A stretch of DNA of 64,000 nt. It comes from Pachyseris speciosa (lineage: Eukaryota > Cnidaria > Anthozoa > Scleractinia > Pachyseridae). The stretch covers positions 4,272,501 to 4,336,500 of the forward strand of contig JAEMWC010000001.1 in the NCBI GenBank assembly GCA_016490735.1, written 5' to 3'. This document shows positions 46,851-55,842 of the stretch, piece by piece. The notes under the pieces are model-generated. The model saw only the letters and a program-made list of their open reading frames with translations, ran no database searches and was not told the DNA's origin. Numbering within the stretch: the stretch's first letter is position 1; the number at the start of each line of letters is the position of its first letter. The translations under genes and the position numbers were made by a program.

Positions 46851-47971
46851 TTAATGACAGGAAAAAATGTTGGAGATTGCAGCATAATTTGATCTCACTT
46901 TGTCTCTTACTTCTTTGATTCGCCAGCAGTATAGAACTGGATTAAAAGCTGAATTGAAAAAAATTGCTATGGCGCTAAACTGTACTGCAAAGCGAGTAGT
47001 GTTAGTGAGCCCAGTGACTATTATCGCAAGCAGTGATGATAAGAACGGGATGTAACATGCAAGGAGAAAGCCATAAATCCACATCATGTTAGTAACAGTT
47101 TTCCTGTACCGAAGAACATTAAAGCTTGCAGGTTCAGGGGTACATGCTTGTTGGTGAACTTGTGCAACTTGACGGCGAAGACCACGATAAATGCTAAGGT
47201 AACAGAGAGGTACTGCAAAGCAACAACTAAACAAAATGACTGCCGCAAACAGCAAATTAACTCTTAAACTCCAAAACCAAGAAACAGTCCAAATTGCTGC
47301 AAGGATCCACTCCAAAATCAGGATAAAAGCAATCCGTCGAAATGTCACGACCACACGATATCTCGAGCGAAGGTGAAAAGCTAGAAATCTGTCAGCGGCA
47401 ATTGTAACTACCGTAAGAATAGACGCCGCAGAAACAAAAGATGATGTCCTCCCGTATGAGACAGCTATAGTACAGTAATATGTGGGCATTTTCAAAATGA
47501 TTGTCAAGTGGTACGTTATGAACAAAGGGAGAACAACAAGTCCAACGACAAGATCCGTGAGAGCCAAACTACAAAGTAGAGCTTTTGACGGCAAGTGTAG
47601 AGATTGGCCGTAAGAATAGACGCCGCAGAAACAAAAGATGATGTCCTCCCGTATGAGACAGCTATAGTACAGTAATATGTGGGCATTTTCAAAATGATTG
47701 TCAAGTGGTACGTTATGAACAAAGGGAGAACAACAAGTCCAACGACAAGATCCGTGAGAGCCAAACTACAAAGTAGAGCTTTTGACGGCAAGTGTAGAGA
47801 TTGGCACTGGCGAAGAGCGGATAGGATGACAGTGTTTCCCACAATTGATGAAAGTGAAGTTATCACGTTAATAATGCAGGCGAAGATGTAGATAGTTTTA
47901 GCGAACTGCTGTGAAGCAGGGTAATAAAAAACAGTGGTAGGATTGCAAAGTGATTGAAACGGTTCCGACAT
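46851..47971 (-). pseudogene. Class A GPCR 4, intact except for a perfect 197-bp tandem duplication
   Basis: Starts MSEPFQSLCNP and runs in frame through TM1 (GNTVIL), TM2 (LALTDLVVG) and TM3 start to SAASILT. There a second copy of the preceding 197 bp begins (47411-47607 and 47608-47804 are identical). Because 197 is not a multiple of three, the frame is lost and a stop follows. If one copy is removed the receptor continues through DRFLAF, the CYIP in TM6 and AFNPVLYCWR to a normal C-terminus, of the same size class as GPCR 1. The duplication is either very recent, an allelic variant, or an assembly artefact. Confidence 0.9.
47411..47804. repeat. Perfect 197-bp tandem duplication inside GPCR 4
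   Basis: Both units begin CCGTAAGAATAGACGCCGCA and end GTGTAGAGATTGG; I found no difference between them by eye. Confidence 0.93.
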
Positions 47972-49075
47972 TTTAAATCAGACGAACTTGCTATTAATTG
48001 GAAGCTGGCTTGTTGTCAGTTTAAATTTCAGCACAACCTGAAAGTAGAAAATGAAACTTAGGGTGAACGAATACAGTAATGACACATTTTAAAACTTACT
48101 TTAAATCCGAGATTAGGGACTTTGACCATTACCAAATTGAGTGCACATCAACGTTCAAATTTCCAACCAGTAACTTGCCAATAGCATTTGGCTCTTCCTG
48201 TTACTGAGTATTTACCGACAGAAAAGGGGGACCATGGCAATAAGATTGGGGTGTTAAGCTAGCGTAACAATCTCACCTTGATCTCTAATAAATTCAAAGG
48301 TAAACGTTAGAAACTTCAGTGTAAATCATGCAACTATGTCTTTACGATGGTAGCCTAGGAAGCAATTTAACTCAACCACCTGCGAATGGGTAGTCCTTTT
48401 GATCGAAAATGGATTCATAATTCATGTCGAAAATGCAAAAGAAATTAATGTTTAATGAGTGTCCTTATATCTGATAGAGACAAAATGTTACCTCCGATTT
48501 TCCAAGCTAAAATAATCTAAAATCTAAAATCTACATTAGAAGCTGAAAAAGCCGTTCAAAAAACACGAAGTTCAAGTTTGATAAAACACACCTGATCTTT
48601 TATTAAACTATACGTCAACATATCAGTTTTAATTACTGGTGTGTGTTTAATTTGTTTGTGTCTTTTACAAGGCTTTGAATGTATTCAGAAGCCATGGGTC
48701 TACGGTTGTATTAAAATAAACACATTATAGACCGTCTTGGAAAGAAAGCACTGCCGCTGACCATAACTAGCTGATCAGCAAGTTATGTCCCGTAATTTCC
48801 AAAAGACCCATTTTTTCACCTTTCCTGGGAACTGGAAGATGCCCTACGACAAGTTTGCCCTATTTAAACGACGACTTTTTAATTTTGTATATGGTAATAT
48901 TGTGACGAAAATTGGCAACAATAGGAAGTCTATTTAGCTATGCGAGCATGATTTACATAATAATTAAAAATGGGAAGTTCAAAGCGGATTAAGTTGTGGA
49001 CTTAACCACATGCACGTAAATACAAACCGACCCCAGGAAGCCTTGTAAACCAGCAAAACCCATTGAGCCACACAT
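47972..49075. other. 5' flank of GPCR 4, homologous to 6340-7010
   Basis: No gene. From 48273 onward the order of words matches 6340-7010: CTCACCTTGATCTCTAA, CTCAACCACCTGCGAATG, CCCGTAATTTCC, GGAAGATGCCCTACG, TAGCTATGCGAG and GAGCCACACAT. Homology stops at about 49072, immediately before the foldback. Confidence 0.7.
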
Positions 49076-49078
49076 ATG

Positions 49079-49231
49079 TATAGTGGGGGTTCTGGCGCAG
49101 CACCTGAGAGCCTCATTCAGTTAAATCAAACCGTAAAAGTGTAAATTACTTCTGGCGGCGTAATTTACACTTTTAAGGTTTGATTTAACTTAATGAGGCT
49201 CTCAGTTGCTGCGGACCAGAACCCCCACTAT
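49079..49231. repeat. Foldback at the left edge of the Polinton, candidate terminal repeat
   Basis: Two arms of about 71 bp (49079-49149 and 49160-49231) with a 10-nt loop. The outer end reads ATAGTGGGGGTTCTGG and its mirror CCAGAACCCCCACTAT. It lies at the point where paralogous flank homology ends and about 100 bp before the polymerase start. It could be a Polinton terminus that has become palindromic, or a separate MITE. The region 49232-49333 holds short CTATACATACCAC repeats. Confidence 0.7.
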
Positions 49232-49333
49232 ACATACCACTATACACTATACATACCACTAAACAAAGATATAGCCTTTTGCGCTACACCACAACCTCCA
49301 TTAGAGAAAAGCGTGTGAAGCGTACACAAAGGA

Positions 49334-51551
49334 ATGGCCGCAGCACGCATTGGGGAAGAAGTCCTCAACGAGTTCTACGGCCAAACCACCCCTGTTGAGG
49401 AAGATGCCCTCGAAGGGCTCTACGACGAGTTCCGTGTTTCAGCCACAGATTTCCAAGACTGGCTCCATGTCTGGAGAATGGATGTTAATCCAGACCGTCA
49501 AGCGGCGAGAAACCTTCTGGCCTTCTCCATTGAAACTTTCGAAGACAAAGCCCTTCAGGTCTTTGAAACGCGAGCTCTTGGCAACATCAAGGTTTCTTTC
49601 GGGATGGAGATTCACTTCAACCGCAAAATCAGAAATGAAGAAGGGCAAATGGAATTGGAAACCCAAAAACATTATTTCAAAGGAGACACCCACGTCTTCA
49701 GGAGAGAAAACCTTGTCCAGGACTTCGGGCAAAGATACGACCAATTTCTCTACCGGATAAACGGGGAAATCGACAGCTGGTCGGAGCGAGGCTCTAGATG
49801 GGCAATTGACAGAATCTCGATCGCCTATGTCGCCAGATACCAGCAACTGAGACGGCACTTTCATTCCAACGCCGAAGAAGCTGGCGGCAAAAAAGGCAAT
49901 CATCAATGTGCAAAACAGAGACAACGAATGTTTGAAGTGGGCATTGAGAGCAGCTCTGTTTCCTGCACAAAAAGACGCACAAAGACCAAGCAAGTATCCA
50001 ACAGAAGATGGCATCAACTGGGGCGGCATCATGCTTCCCACACTACTGAAACAACTTGACAAACTCGAATAACAAAACCCCACCCCATCGACATGCACCT
50101 CTTCGTGGAGCGGGGGATGCGCGGAGGCATCTCAATGGTAAGCAAAAGGCACGCCAAAGCCAATAACCCATTTGGTGCCGGACTTCGATGAAAGCAAACC
50201 AACCACCTTCATCATGGATCTCGACGCCAACAACCTGTACGGCTGGGCCATGAGCGGGACGCTTCCCGTGGGGAAATTCAAGTGGAGCGGTTGGTTTCCG
50301 TCAGAGGACGAAATCCTTGAAATAAAACAAAACGGCAAAAAAGGCTTCATATTTGAAGTCGACCTCGAGTACCCCGAAGAGCTCCACGAAGAGCACAACA
50401 GTTATCCCCTTGCCCCCGAGAAAAAGGACTTGAAAAAAGAATGGCTGTCCCCCTTTCAGAAAAAGCTGATGAACGAACTCCATCTCAACCCGCCAGACTG
50501 CAAAAAGCTCTTGCTGACATTGCAGGACAAAAAGAACTATGTGGTGCACTTCCGCAACCTGCAGTTTTATCTGGAGCAGAGCATGAGACTGAAGAAAGTC
50601 CACAGAGTGTTGGAGTTCGAACAAAGGCGTTGGATGGAGCCTTACATCAGGATGAACACCGAGTTCAGAAAGAAGGCCAAAAGCACATTCGAAAAAGACT
50701 TCTACAAGCTGATGAACAACTCTGTCTTTGGGAAGACCATGGAAAACTCGCGCAACCGCACAGATGTGAAACTTGTGCGCAGCCACGAGACAACCAAGCT
50801 CAGGAAACTGATTGCAAACCCCCTTTACTCAAGGCACGAGTTCTTTGCAAACGATCTTGCAGGAATAAGCATGCACAAAAGCAAGCTGTGCCTCAACAAA
50901 CCTGTTTACACGGGGATGACGATCCTGGAAAACAGCAAGTTGTTGATGTACGATTTCTCCTACAACGTCGTGAAAAAGCAATACGGGCAGAAATGCGAGC
51001 TTGTATAAACCGACACGGACAACTTCCTGCTCGAAATCGAAACAGAAGACATTTACAAAGACATGGGGCCCGAAGGCTGTCTTGGTCAGAATTTCTTTGA
51101 CACAAGCTATTACCCGAAAGACCACCCGTTGTTTTCAGAAGACAACATAAAGGTTCTGGGCAAAATGAAAGACGAATGCGCTGGAACCCCAAGCGCCGAG
51201 TGTGTCTGTTTGCGGCCAAAGATGTACTCAATAATCAGGGCGGACGAAAAAAACATCAAAAAAGCCAAAGGTGTGAAAAAGAACGTGGTCAAAAAGCAAA
51301 TCCTGCACGAGCAGTACAAAGGAACGCTCTACGGCAAGAAGAAGCTGACACATGGAATGAACATTCTCCGGAATGAAGGGCACCATATTTTTGACATGAA
51401 CATAAACAAGACTTCGCTATCAGCGCTTGATTAAAAAAGAGGGATAGCAGAGGATGGGGTTAATACGAACGCCTTCGGGTACAATCCCCTGCCGACTGAT
51501 GCAGAAATGGATGACATTATGGAGCTGTTAGATGAGGCCTTCGGGGGGTAG
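49334..51551 (+). pseudogene. Protein-primed DNA polymerase B (Polinton pPolB), internally deleted
   Basis: In intact elements this enzyme replicates the element's linear DNA from a terminal-protein primer. The N-terminal part (49334-50065) includes FGQRYDQFLYRIN and then, after a frame change near 49855, IINVQNRDNECLKWALRAAL. The reading stops at 50070. The next recognisable part is MHLFVERGMRGGISM near 50094 and, after a shift, palm motif A (MDLDANNLYGWAMS), KLMNNSVFGKTMEN (motif B) and TDTDNFLLEIE (motif C). The exonuclease domain expected between these parts is missing, so there is a large internal deletion. A TAA interrupts just before motif C (51006-51008) and another TAA lies at 51432-51434. 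The residual C-terminus runs to 51551 and overlaps the integrase 3' end by about 24 nt. Confidence 0.88.
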
Positions 51552-52505
51552 CTCCGTGTTTGGGGGGACAACCAACAACCAGTCTTCGCGCACGAAACTG
51601 CGTTTGGGTTCGTCGTGCAAATAGTACAAAACAAGCGTGTCAGGTTTCATGACAGTTTTTTCAATCTTGAAAACTTTCAAAGACCAGACAGGATCTGTGG
51701 TCCTTTTTGTGCCGCCCTCCAACTCGCCAGGTTGGTAAAGGTAGCGGACATTGACAGGAGGGGGGAGCCGTTTTTCGCGCTTTCCCACAGGCCTTTGATA
51801 TGTCGTTGAAGGCTTGGAAACAACCACCTTTTCTTTGATAGCAACCTCTGGCTTCTTTCCTGTCAGGCTTGTTTCCTCATTGTTCAAGGCTGAAACAACT
51901 TCTGGAAGCCGTTTCACCCACGCGACAGACCGCTGGCCCTCCTGCAAACGCATTTCCACAGCATACTGGTAAACAAACAGGCGCTCAGCAAGGGTGCGGT
52001 TGAACCGCTCGACATTGGCCTGGTCGTGGTGAATTTCGGGGTGCTCGCGCCGGATATATGTTTTGTGGTTTTCCATCTCTTTCGTGACAGCACCCATGAA
52101 TTCACGCCCGGGGTCAACCTGCAGCATTTGCGGCCATTTCAGAGGCGAGCGTTTGTAAATTTTGCGAAACGCCTCGGCGACCTCATCAGAGTTTTTCGAG
52201 GTCAAAGGTTCAGCCTCTTTGTATCGGCTGGCCACGTCGACAACTGTCAGAGCATATTTGTAAACTTTGTGTCCGCGGAAAAATTTGTCATGCGGCAAAA
52301 AAAGAAGGTCAGCTTGGTGCACCTTGTTGGGCGTGAAAACATCGAACTTCGGCCGAGGAATGCGCCGCGGCGCGGGGAGGTAAATCTGCTAAATCGCCTG
52401 CTTGATTAGACACTTTTTTGCTGTCTCTTCAGGTACCTTTGCAGCTTCAGAAAGTTTTTTGATTGCGGCCAGGCCTTTTCAATAGCCCCTGGGGCTGTAA
52501 TAAAC
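51528..52505 (-). pseudogene. Polinton integrase (rve-type DDE), N-terminal stops
   Basis: Retroviral-type integrase that would join the element's ends to host DNA. The catalytic core is open: HQADLLFLPHD (Asp 1), LTVVDVASRYKEAEPL, LQVDPGREFMGAV (Asp 2), VERFNRTLAERL (Glu), then a basic linker and a chromo/SH3-like tail (YQPGELEGGTKR, VLYYLHDEPKRSFVREDWLL). The N-terminal part contains two stop codons where the flanking words (GY*KGLAAIKKL and KQAI*QIYLPAPRR) suggest tryptophan codons changed to TGA and TAG, both simple G-to-A changes. The remaining core is the longest open Polinton frame in the window. Confidence 0.9.
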
Positions 52506-52935
52506 CTTTGCGAGTTTCGCATAACCCAAGGCGAGAGTCCCAGCGCCCAAAAAAACGAGCTCGCATTTTTTCTGCTGCTCACTCGGCTGGTAGAAATCAG
52601 AGAACTTGGGCTCTTTCAGCGGAGCCAGAAGTTTGTCAGGGTGTGCCTGGTTATAAAGTCTGAAAGCATAGTTAGTGTTGGTGAAGTTTTACTTGGCCTG
52701 CGCTTTGATTTGCGCGTTTGTCTGGATCTAGTCAAGGAGCTGGGTGCGCTCGCGACTGTATTTTGCGTAAGCCGCTTGATAATCCTTGAGAGCCTTGTCG
52801 TGGCGCTTTTTTTCGTCAAGCGTGGCGTCGTCGCCGCTGCCAAGCGCTTTCGTGAGATAATTGCCACCGATGAACGTCGCTGCATTCAAGACCGCACCAC
52901 CGACCATGATCGCGATTGTTGCCGTGTTGTATATG
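52500..52935 (-). pseudogene. Polinton membrane-associated protein upstream of the integrase
   Basis: The minus-strand frame from about 52935 reads CSDIYNTATIAIMVGGAVLN, a hydrophobic N-terminal helix, then a charged coiled-coil-like middle (DEKKRHDKALKDYQAAYAKY, LLD*IQTNAQIKAQAK*NFTN) and a second hydrophobic stretch (LVFLGAGTLALGYA). It runs in the same frame into the integrase N-terminus. Two in-frame stops lie within it. Function unknown; a virion membrane or minor structural role is only a guess from position. Confidence 0.65.
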
Positions 52936-52957
52936 TCAGAGCATATCTTTTAAATAA

Positions 52958-53182
52958 TCAAACGTTGGCCGGGAGAATTGTTTGGGTCTCAAGATAGTTC
53001 ATTACCGACGAGCCCAAAAAGTCGGTTAAGACCCACCGACCGTAACTCATTAGGCTGGGGCTTGGATCGGTTACGAGGTTCTCCTTTGCCACCTGTTTTA
53101 TGCCCCACCCGATAAAGGTGTCAAGGCCGATCCTTGTTGCTGAGCGCAGACCCATTTTCACATACTTGTTGTCAGACGACAT
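52958..53182 (-). CDS. Small conserved Polinton protein, 74 aa, copy 1
   Basis: Complete small frame from MSSDNKYVKMGLRSATRIG to ILPANV and a TGA. Amphipathic/hydrophobic segments (GLDTFIGWGIKQVAKEN, WVLTDFLGSSVM). It ends about 25 nt before the next gene, the usual tight Polinton spacing. It is preserved as a second damaged copy at 53502-53716. Function unknown. Confidence 0.6.
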   Translation of the reverse strand: MSSDNKYVKMGLRSATRIGLDTFIGWGIKQVAKENLVTDPSPSLMSYGRWVLTDFLGSSVMNYLETQTILPANV

Positions 53183-53212
53183 GGTGAATATATATATATA
53201 TTCACCATGTCG

Positions 53213-53266
<54 letters not shown>

Positions 53267-53267
53267 T
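53183..53267. repeat. (TA)n array with a short palindrome
   Basis: TA units from about 53186, broken at 53203-53213 by ATTCACCATGTCG, the inverse of the preceding start-codon region. It forms the tail of the adjacent SINE copy. Confidence 0.85.
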
Positions 53268-53455
53268 ATATAGTACAGTAAGGTAGGGAGGGGATATATT
53301 AGCAACTGATTGCCTTAATTACTTAGGATCACCAGCCTATTCCCGTTTGGATGGCGATTCATTAGGGATTTCCGAGAAATACAAACAGACAAGGTTAATT
53401 TGGGAACAGAAATCAACAACTAAGTAATTAAGTGAAAATGTGGCTCAGCCAGGAA
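53268..53455 (-). mobile_element. tRNA-derived SINE family 3, copy A (head truncated)
   Basis: Minus strand. It ends leftward in the TA array via CCCTCCCTACCTTACTGTAC. The body contains CCATCCAAACGGGAATAGGC and TTAACCTTGTCTGTTTGTAT. The head is cut after ATCGATTCCTGGCTGAGCC at 53455, where duplicated Polinton sequence begins. Confidence 0.88.
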
Positions 53456-53757
53456 TCGATTGTTGCCGTGTTGTATATGTCAGAGCCTATCTTTTAAATA
53501 ATCAAACGTTGGCCGGGAGAATTGTTTGGGTCTCAAGATAGTTCATTGCCGACGAGCCCAAAAAGTCGGTTAAGACCCACCGACCGTAACTCATTAGGCT
53601 GGAGCTACGAAGTTCTCCTTTGCCACCTGTTTTATGCCCCACCCGATAAAGGTGTCAAGGCCGATCCTTGTTGCTGAGCGCAGACCCATTTTCACATACT
53701 TGTTGTCAGACGACATGGTGGAATATTCACCATGGTGGAATATTCACCATGTCGTCT
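53456..53757 (-). repeat. Duplicated Polinton segment (second copy of 52914-53190)
   Basis: Repeats 52914-53190 with a few substitutions and a 12-bp-class deletion near 53602. It includes a second copy of the 74-aa gene (53502-53716), internally shortened. The right end carries GGTGGAATATTCACCATGGT in a perfect palindrome (about 53701-53760). Together with copy A this gives the order gene - TA - SINE - gene. Confidence 0.85.
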
Positions 53758-53758
53758 G

Positions 53759-53760
<2 letters not shown>

Positions 53761-53837
<77 letters not shown>
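53761..53837. repeat. (TA)n array
   Basis: TA units with one TTG interruption at 53801. Confidence 0.95.
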
Positions 53838-53841
<4 letters not shown>

Positions 53842-53928
53842 TCGCCATCCAAACGGGAATAGGCTGGTGATCCTAAGTAATTAAGGCAATCAGTTGCTAA
53901 TATATCCCCTCCCTACCTTACTGTATGT
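53838..53928 (+). mobile_element. SINE family 3, copy B (3' half only)
   Basis: Plus-strand GAATCGCCATCCAAACGGGA to CCCTACCTTACTGTATG, followed by a TA array. Same body as copies A and C in opposite orientation. Confidence 0.85.
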
Positions 53929-53956
53929 ATATATATATATATATATATATATAGAT

Positions 53957-53994
<38 letters not shown>

Positions 53995-53996
53995 TG

Positions 53997-54061
<65 letters not shown>
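53929..54061. repeat. (TA)n array between SINE copies B and C
   Basis: Nearly pure TA with interruptions GATATTG and TTTTTG at 53953 and 53991. Confidence 0.95.
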
Positions 54062-54065
<4 letters not shown>

Positions 54066-54311
54066 CAGTAAGGTAGGGAGGGGATATATTAGCAACTGAT
54101 TGCCTTAATTACTTAGGATCACCAGCCTATTCCCGTTTGGATGGCGATTCATTAGGGATTTCTGAGAAATACAAACAGACAAGGTTAATTTGGGAACAGA
54201 AATCAACAACTAAGTAATTAAGTGAAAATGTGGCTCAGCCAGGAATCGAACCTGGATCTCCAGATTACCGGTCGGATGCCTTAACCACTAGGCCACTGAA
54301 CCAACCACACT
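54062..54311 (-). mobile_element. SINE family 3, copy C (full length)
   Basis: Complete copy on the minus strand. The tRNA-like head (about 54306-54234) has GTGGCCTAGTGGTTAAGGC (A-box region), a CCGGTAA-type anticodon loop (GGT, Thr-like), B-box AGGTTCGATTCCTGG and 3' end CTGAGCCA. The body follows through AACTAAGTAATTAAG-type words to CTTACTGTAT at 54062, then TA repeats. It defines the family. Confidence 0.88.
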
Positions 54312-54394
54312 GGGAACACATATTTTTACTGTACAAAACATACACAGTGTGGCCTTATTTTTATGGTAAGGTCCGAGGAGACAATTTCACACAT
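54312..54394. other. Short unique spacer between SINE copies C and D
   Basis: No feature seen. Confidence 0.4.
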
Positions 54395-54463
54395 TTTGAT
54401 TCCTGGCTGAGCCACATTTTCACTTAATTACTTAGTTGTTGATTTCTGTTCCCAAATTAACCT

Positions 54464-54541
<78 letters not shown>
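54395..54541 (+). mobile_element. SINE family 3, copy D (partial) with TA tail
   Basis: Plus-strand GATTCCTGGCTGAGCCACAT through TTAACCTTGTC, then a TA array from 54468 to 54541. The body downstream of CTTGTC is missing, so the tail joins the middle of the consensus. Confidence 0.85.
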
Positions 54542-54547
<6 letters not shown>

Positions 54548-54670
54548 TTAAATCGCCGCACGCACGACAAGGGCCGCTGCGTTGATAAAGGATTGAGGGA
54601 TGACCGTGACTCTGAACCACATCGTTGTGTATATGTCGGTCCAAAACTTCAAAAGAAAATTATTCCATGT
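54548..54670 (-). pseudogene. Small hydrophobic Polinton frame
   Basis: Reads NNFLLKFWTDIYTTMWFRVT and IPQSFINAAALVVRAAI to a TAA at 54550-54548. An internal ATG at 54622-54620 begins the last 24 codons. Composition suggests a membrane-active or minor capsid-associated peptide. Unassigned. Confidence 0.45.
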
Positions 54671-54774
54671 GCCTGATCCCCTTTTCCCTCTGCGGCATTT
54701 CAGGAGGGGGCTCGCTGGGAACAGGAGGGCTCGGGGCTGAGACTTAAACCTCGCTTTTAACGCTTCACGCTGAT

Positions 54775-55749
54775 ACTAAACGCCGGCCGCCCCAACAATA
54801 AGCCCACCCACAGCAAGTAAAGTGGTCAAAGAATAACCTGATTTTTCTGAAGAACTCTCAGATTCCAGCTTCGGGGCGGGCTTTGCATTTGCAGTTGCAG
54901 CCTTTTTTTCAGCTTTTTTATTTACAAATCGTTGATTCTTCCATTATTTCATTACTGTGATGTAGTTTGGGCAGGTTTAAACAAAGGCCTCTCAGAGAGA
55001 TTTGACAAACTCCATAACCGAACAGCTCGGATCATCACTCAAAGCGAATGGGATGTTAGATCAGCCGAGATATTGAAAATGCTTCAGTGGGACACTCTTG
55101 GAGTCCGTCGCCACCATCATACTGCGATTATGATGCACAAGATTATGCACAACAAAGCTCCTGAGTACCTCACTGAAGCATTTCACCTAGTTCGTGACAC
55201 TAATACTTACCATCTCAGAGACTCTAACTTGAATTTAGCACTCCAAAAACCCAATACCGAAAATTTGAAAAAAGCTTTTCATACCGTAGTGCTAAGCTAT
55301 GGAATTCCCTCCCATCTACGATTAAAGCAGAACCGTCTCTTGAGGTTACGCTCACTCGGTCTCCATGACATCAATTTAGATATTTCTTTTTAGCTTTCGT
55401 ATACCTGTAATTCATGTAATTTTAATTGACTTGTGATATTTTATTGCATGCACGGCTTTCTCGGAAACCAATTCTATGTAATTGAGGAAACTCCGTGTTG
55501 AAATAAAAATATCTATCTATCTATCTATTTGTTGTTTGCAATTATTACAGCGGCCTCTGCAGCGGCTTTTTTCTGCGCTTCGCGGGCCTGCAGCGTTCTT
55601 TCAGCCACCGCCTTGCCTGCAGCCACTCGCTTGGGTTTTTTTTGGCGCTACGTGGTTGGAGCCGGTGAAGTAAGTTGTCCATTGGACGGTTGCGGGGGTT
55701 GTTTTGCCTGCGTTTCGCCACCCGGTGCTTCAGATTGTTCAGCCGACAT
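54775..55749 (-). pseudogene. Polinton small Ala/Lys-rich single-helix protein, split by a LINE
   Basis: The N-terminal half (55749-55527) starts MSAEQSEAPGGETQAKQPP, has one in-frame TAG after SPAPTT, then a basic Ala-rich coiled region (AVAERTLQAREAQKKAAAEA). The C-terminal half (54912-54775) resumes with KKAEKKAATANAKPAPKLE and ends with a hydrophobic helix (SLTTLLAVGGLIVGAAGV) and a TAG. A CR1/L2-like LINE fragment (54913-55526) lies between the halves. Confidence 0.7.
54913..55526 (+). mobile_element. CR1/L2-like LINE 3' fragment inserted in a Polinton gene
   Basis: Open frame 54932-55393 with FHYCDVVWAGLNKGLSERFD, LHNRTARIIT, HHTAIMMHKIMHNKAPEYL, and IPSHLRLKQNRLLRLRSLGL, the C-terminal part of a non-LTR reverse transcriptase. 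The 3' end has a (ATCT)n tail at 55510-55528, typical of this group. 5' truncated, opposite in strand to the host gene. Confidence 0.85.
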
Positions 55750-55842
55750 TGTGAAGATATGCTAACAGAAGAAAAGTTTAATTGCCGGCGAAATACTGAG
55801 AAAAGCAAAAATAGTCAGCAGTTGCTTTGTAATTGTCAGTAT

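Noticed and set aside
49439..50098. 219-codon frame on the minus strand opposite the polymerase
   Set aside because: Shadow of the polymerase coding sequence; the plus strand carries the recognisable motifs.
50301..50786. 161-codon frame on the minus strand
   Set aside because: Antisense of the polymerase palm region.
50441..51100. 219-codon frame on the plus strand
   Set aside because: Out-of-frame shadow of the polymerase; no motifs.
53668..54076. Ile/Tyr repeat proteins
   Set aside because: Translated TA arrays.
54234..54306. tRNA gene on the minus strand
   Set aside because: The same 3' body and TA tail occur in three other nearby copies; this is the head of SINE family 3.
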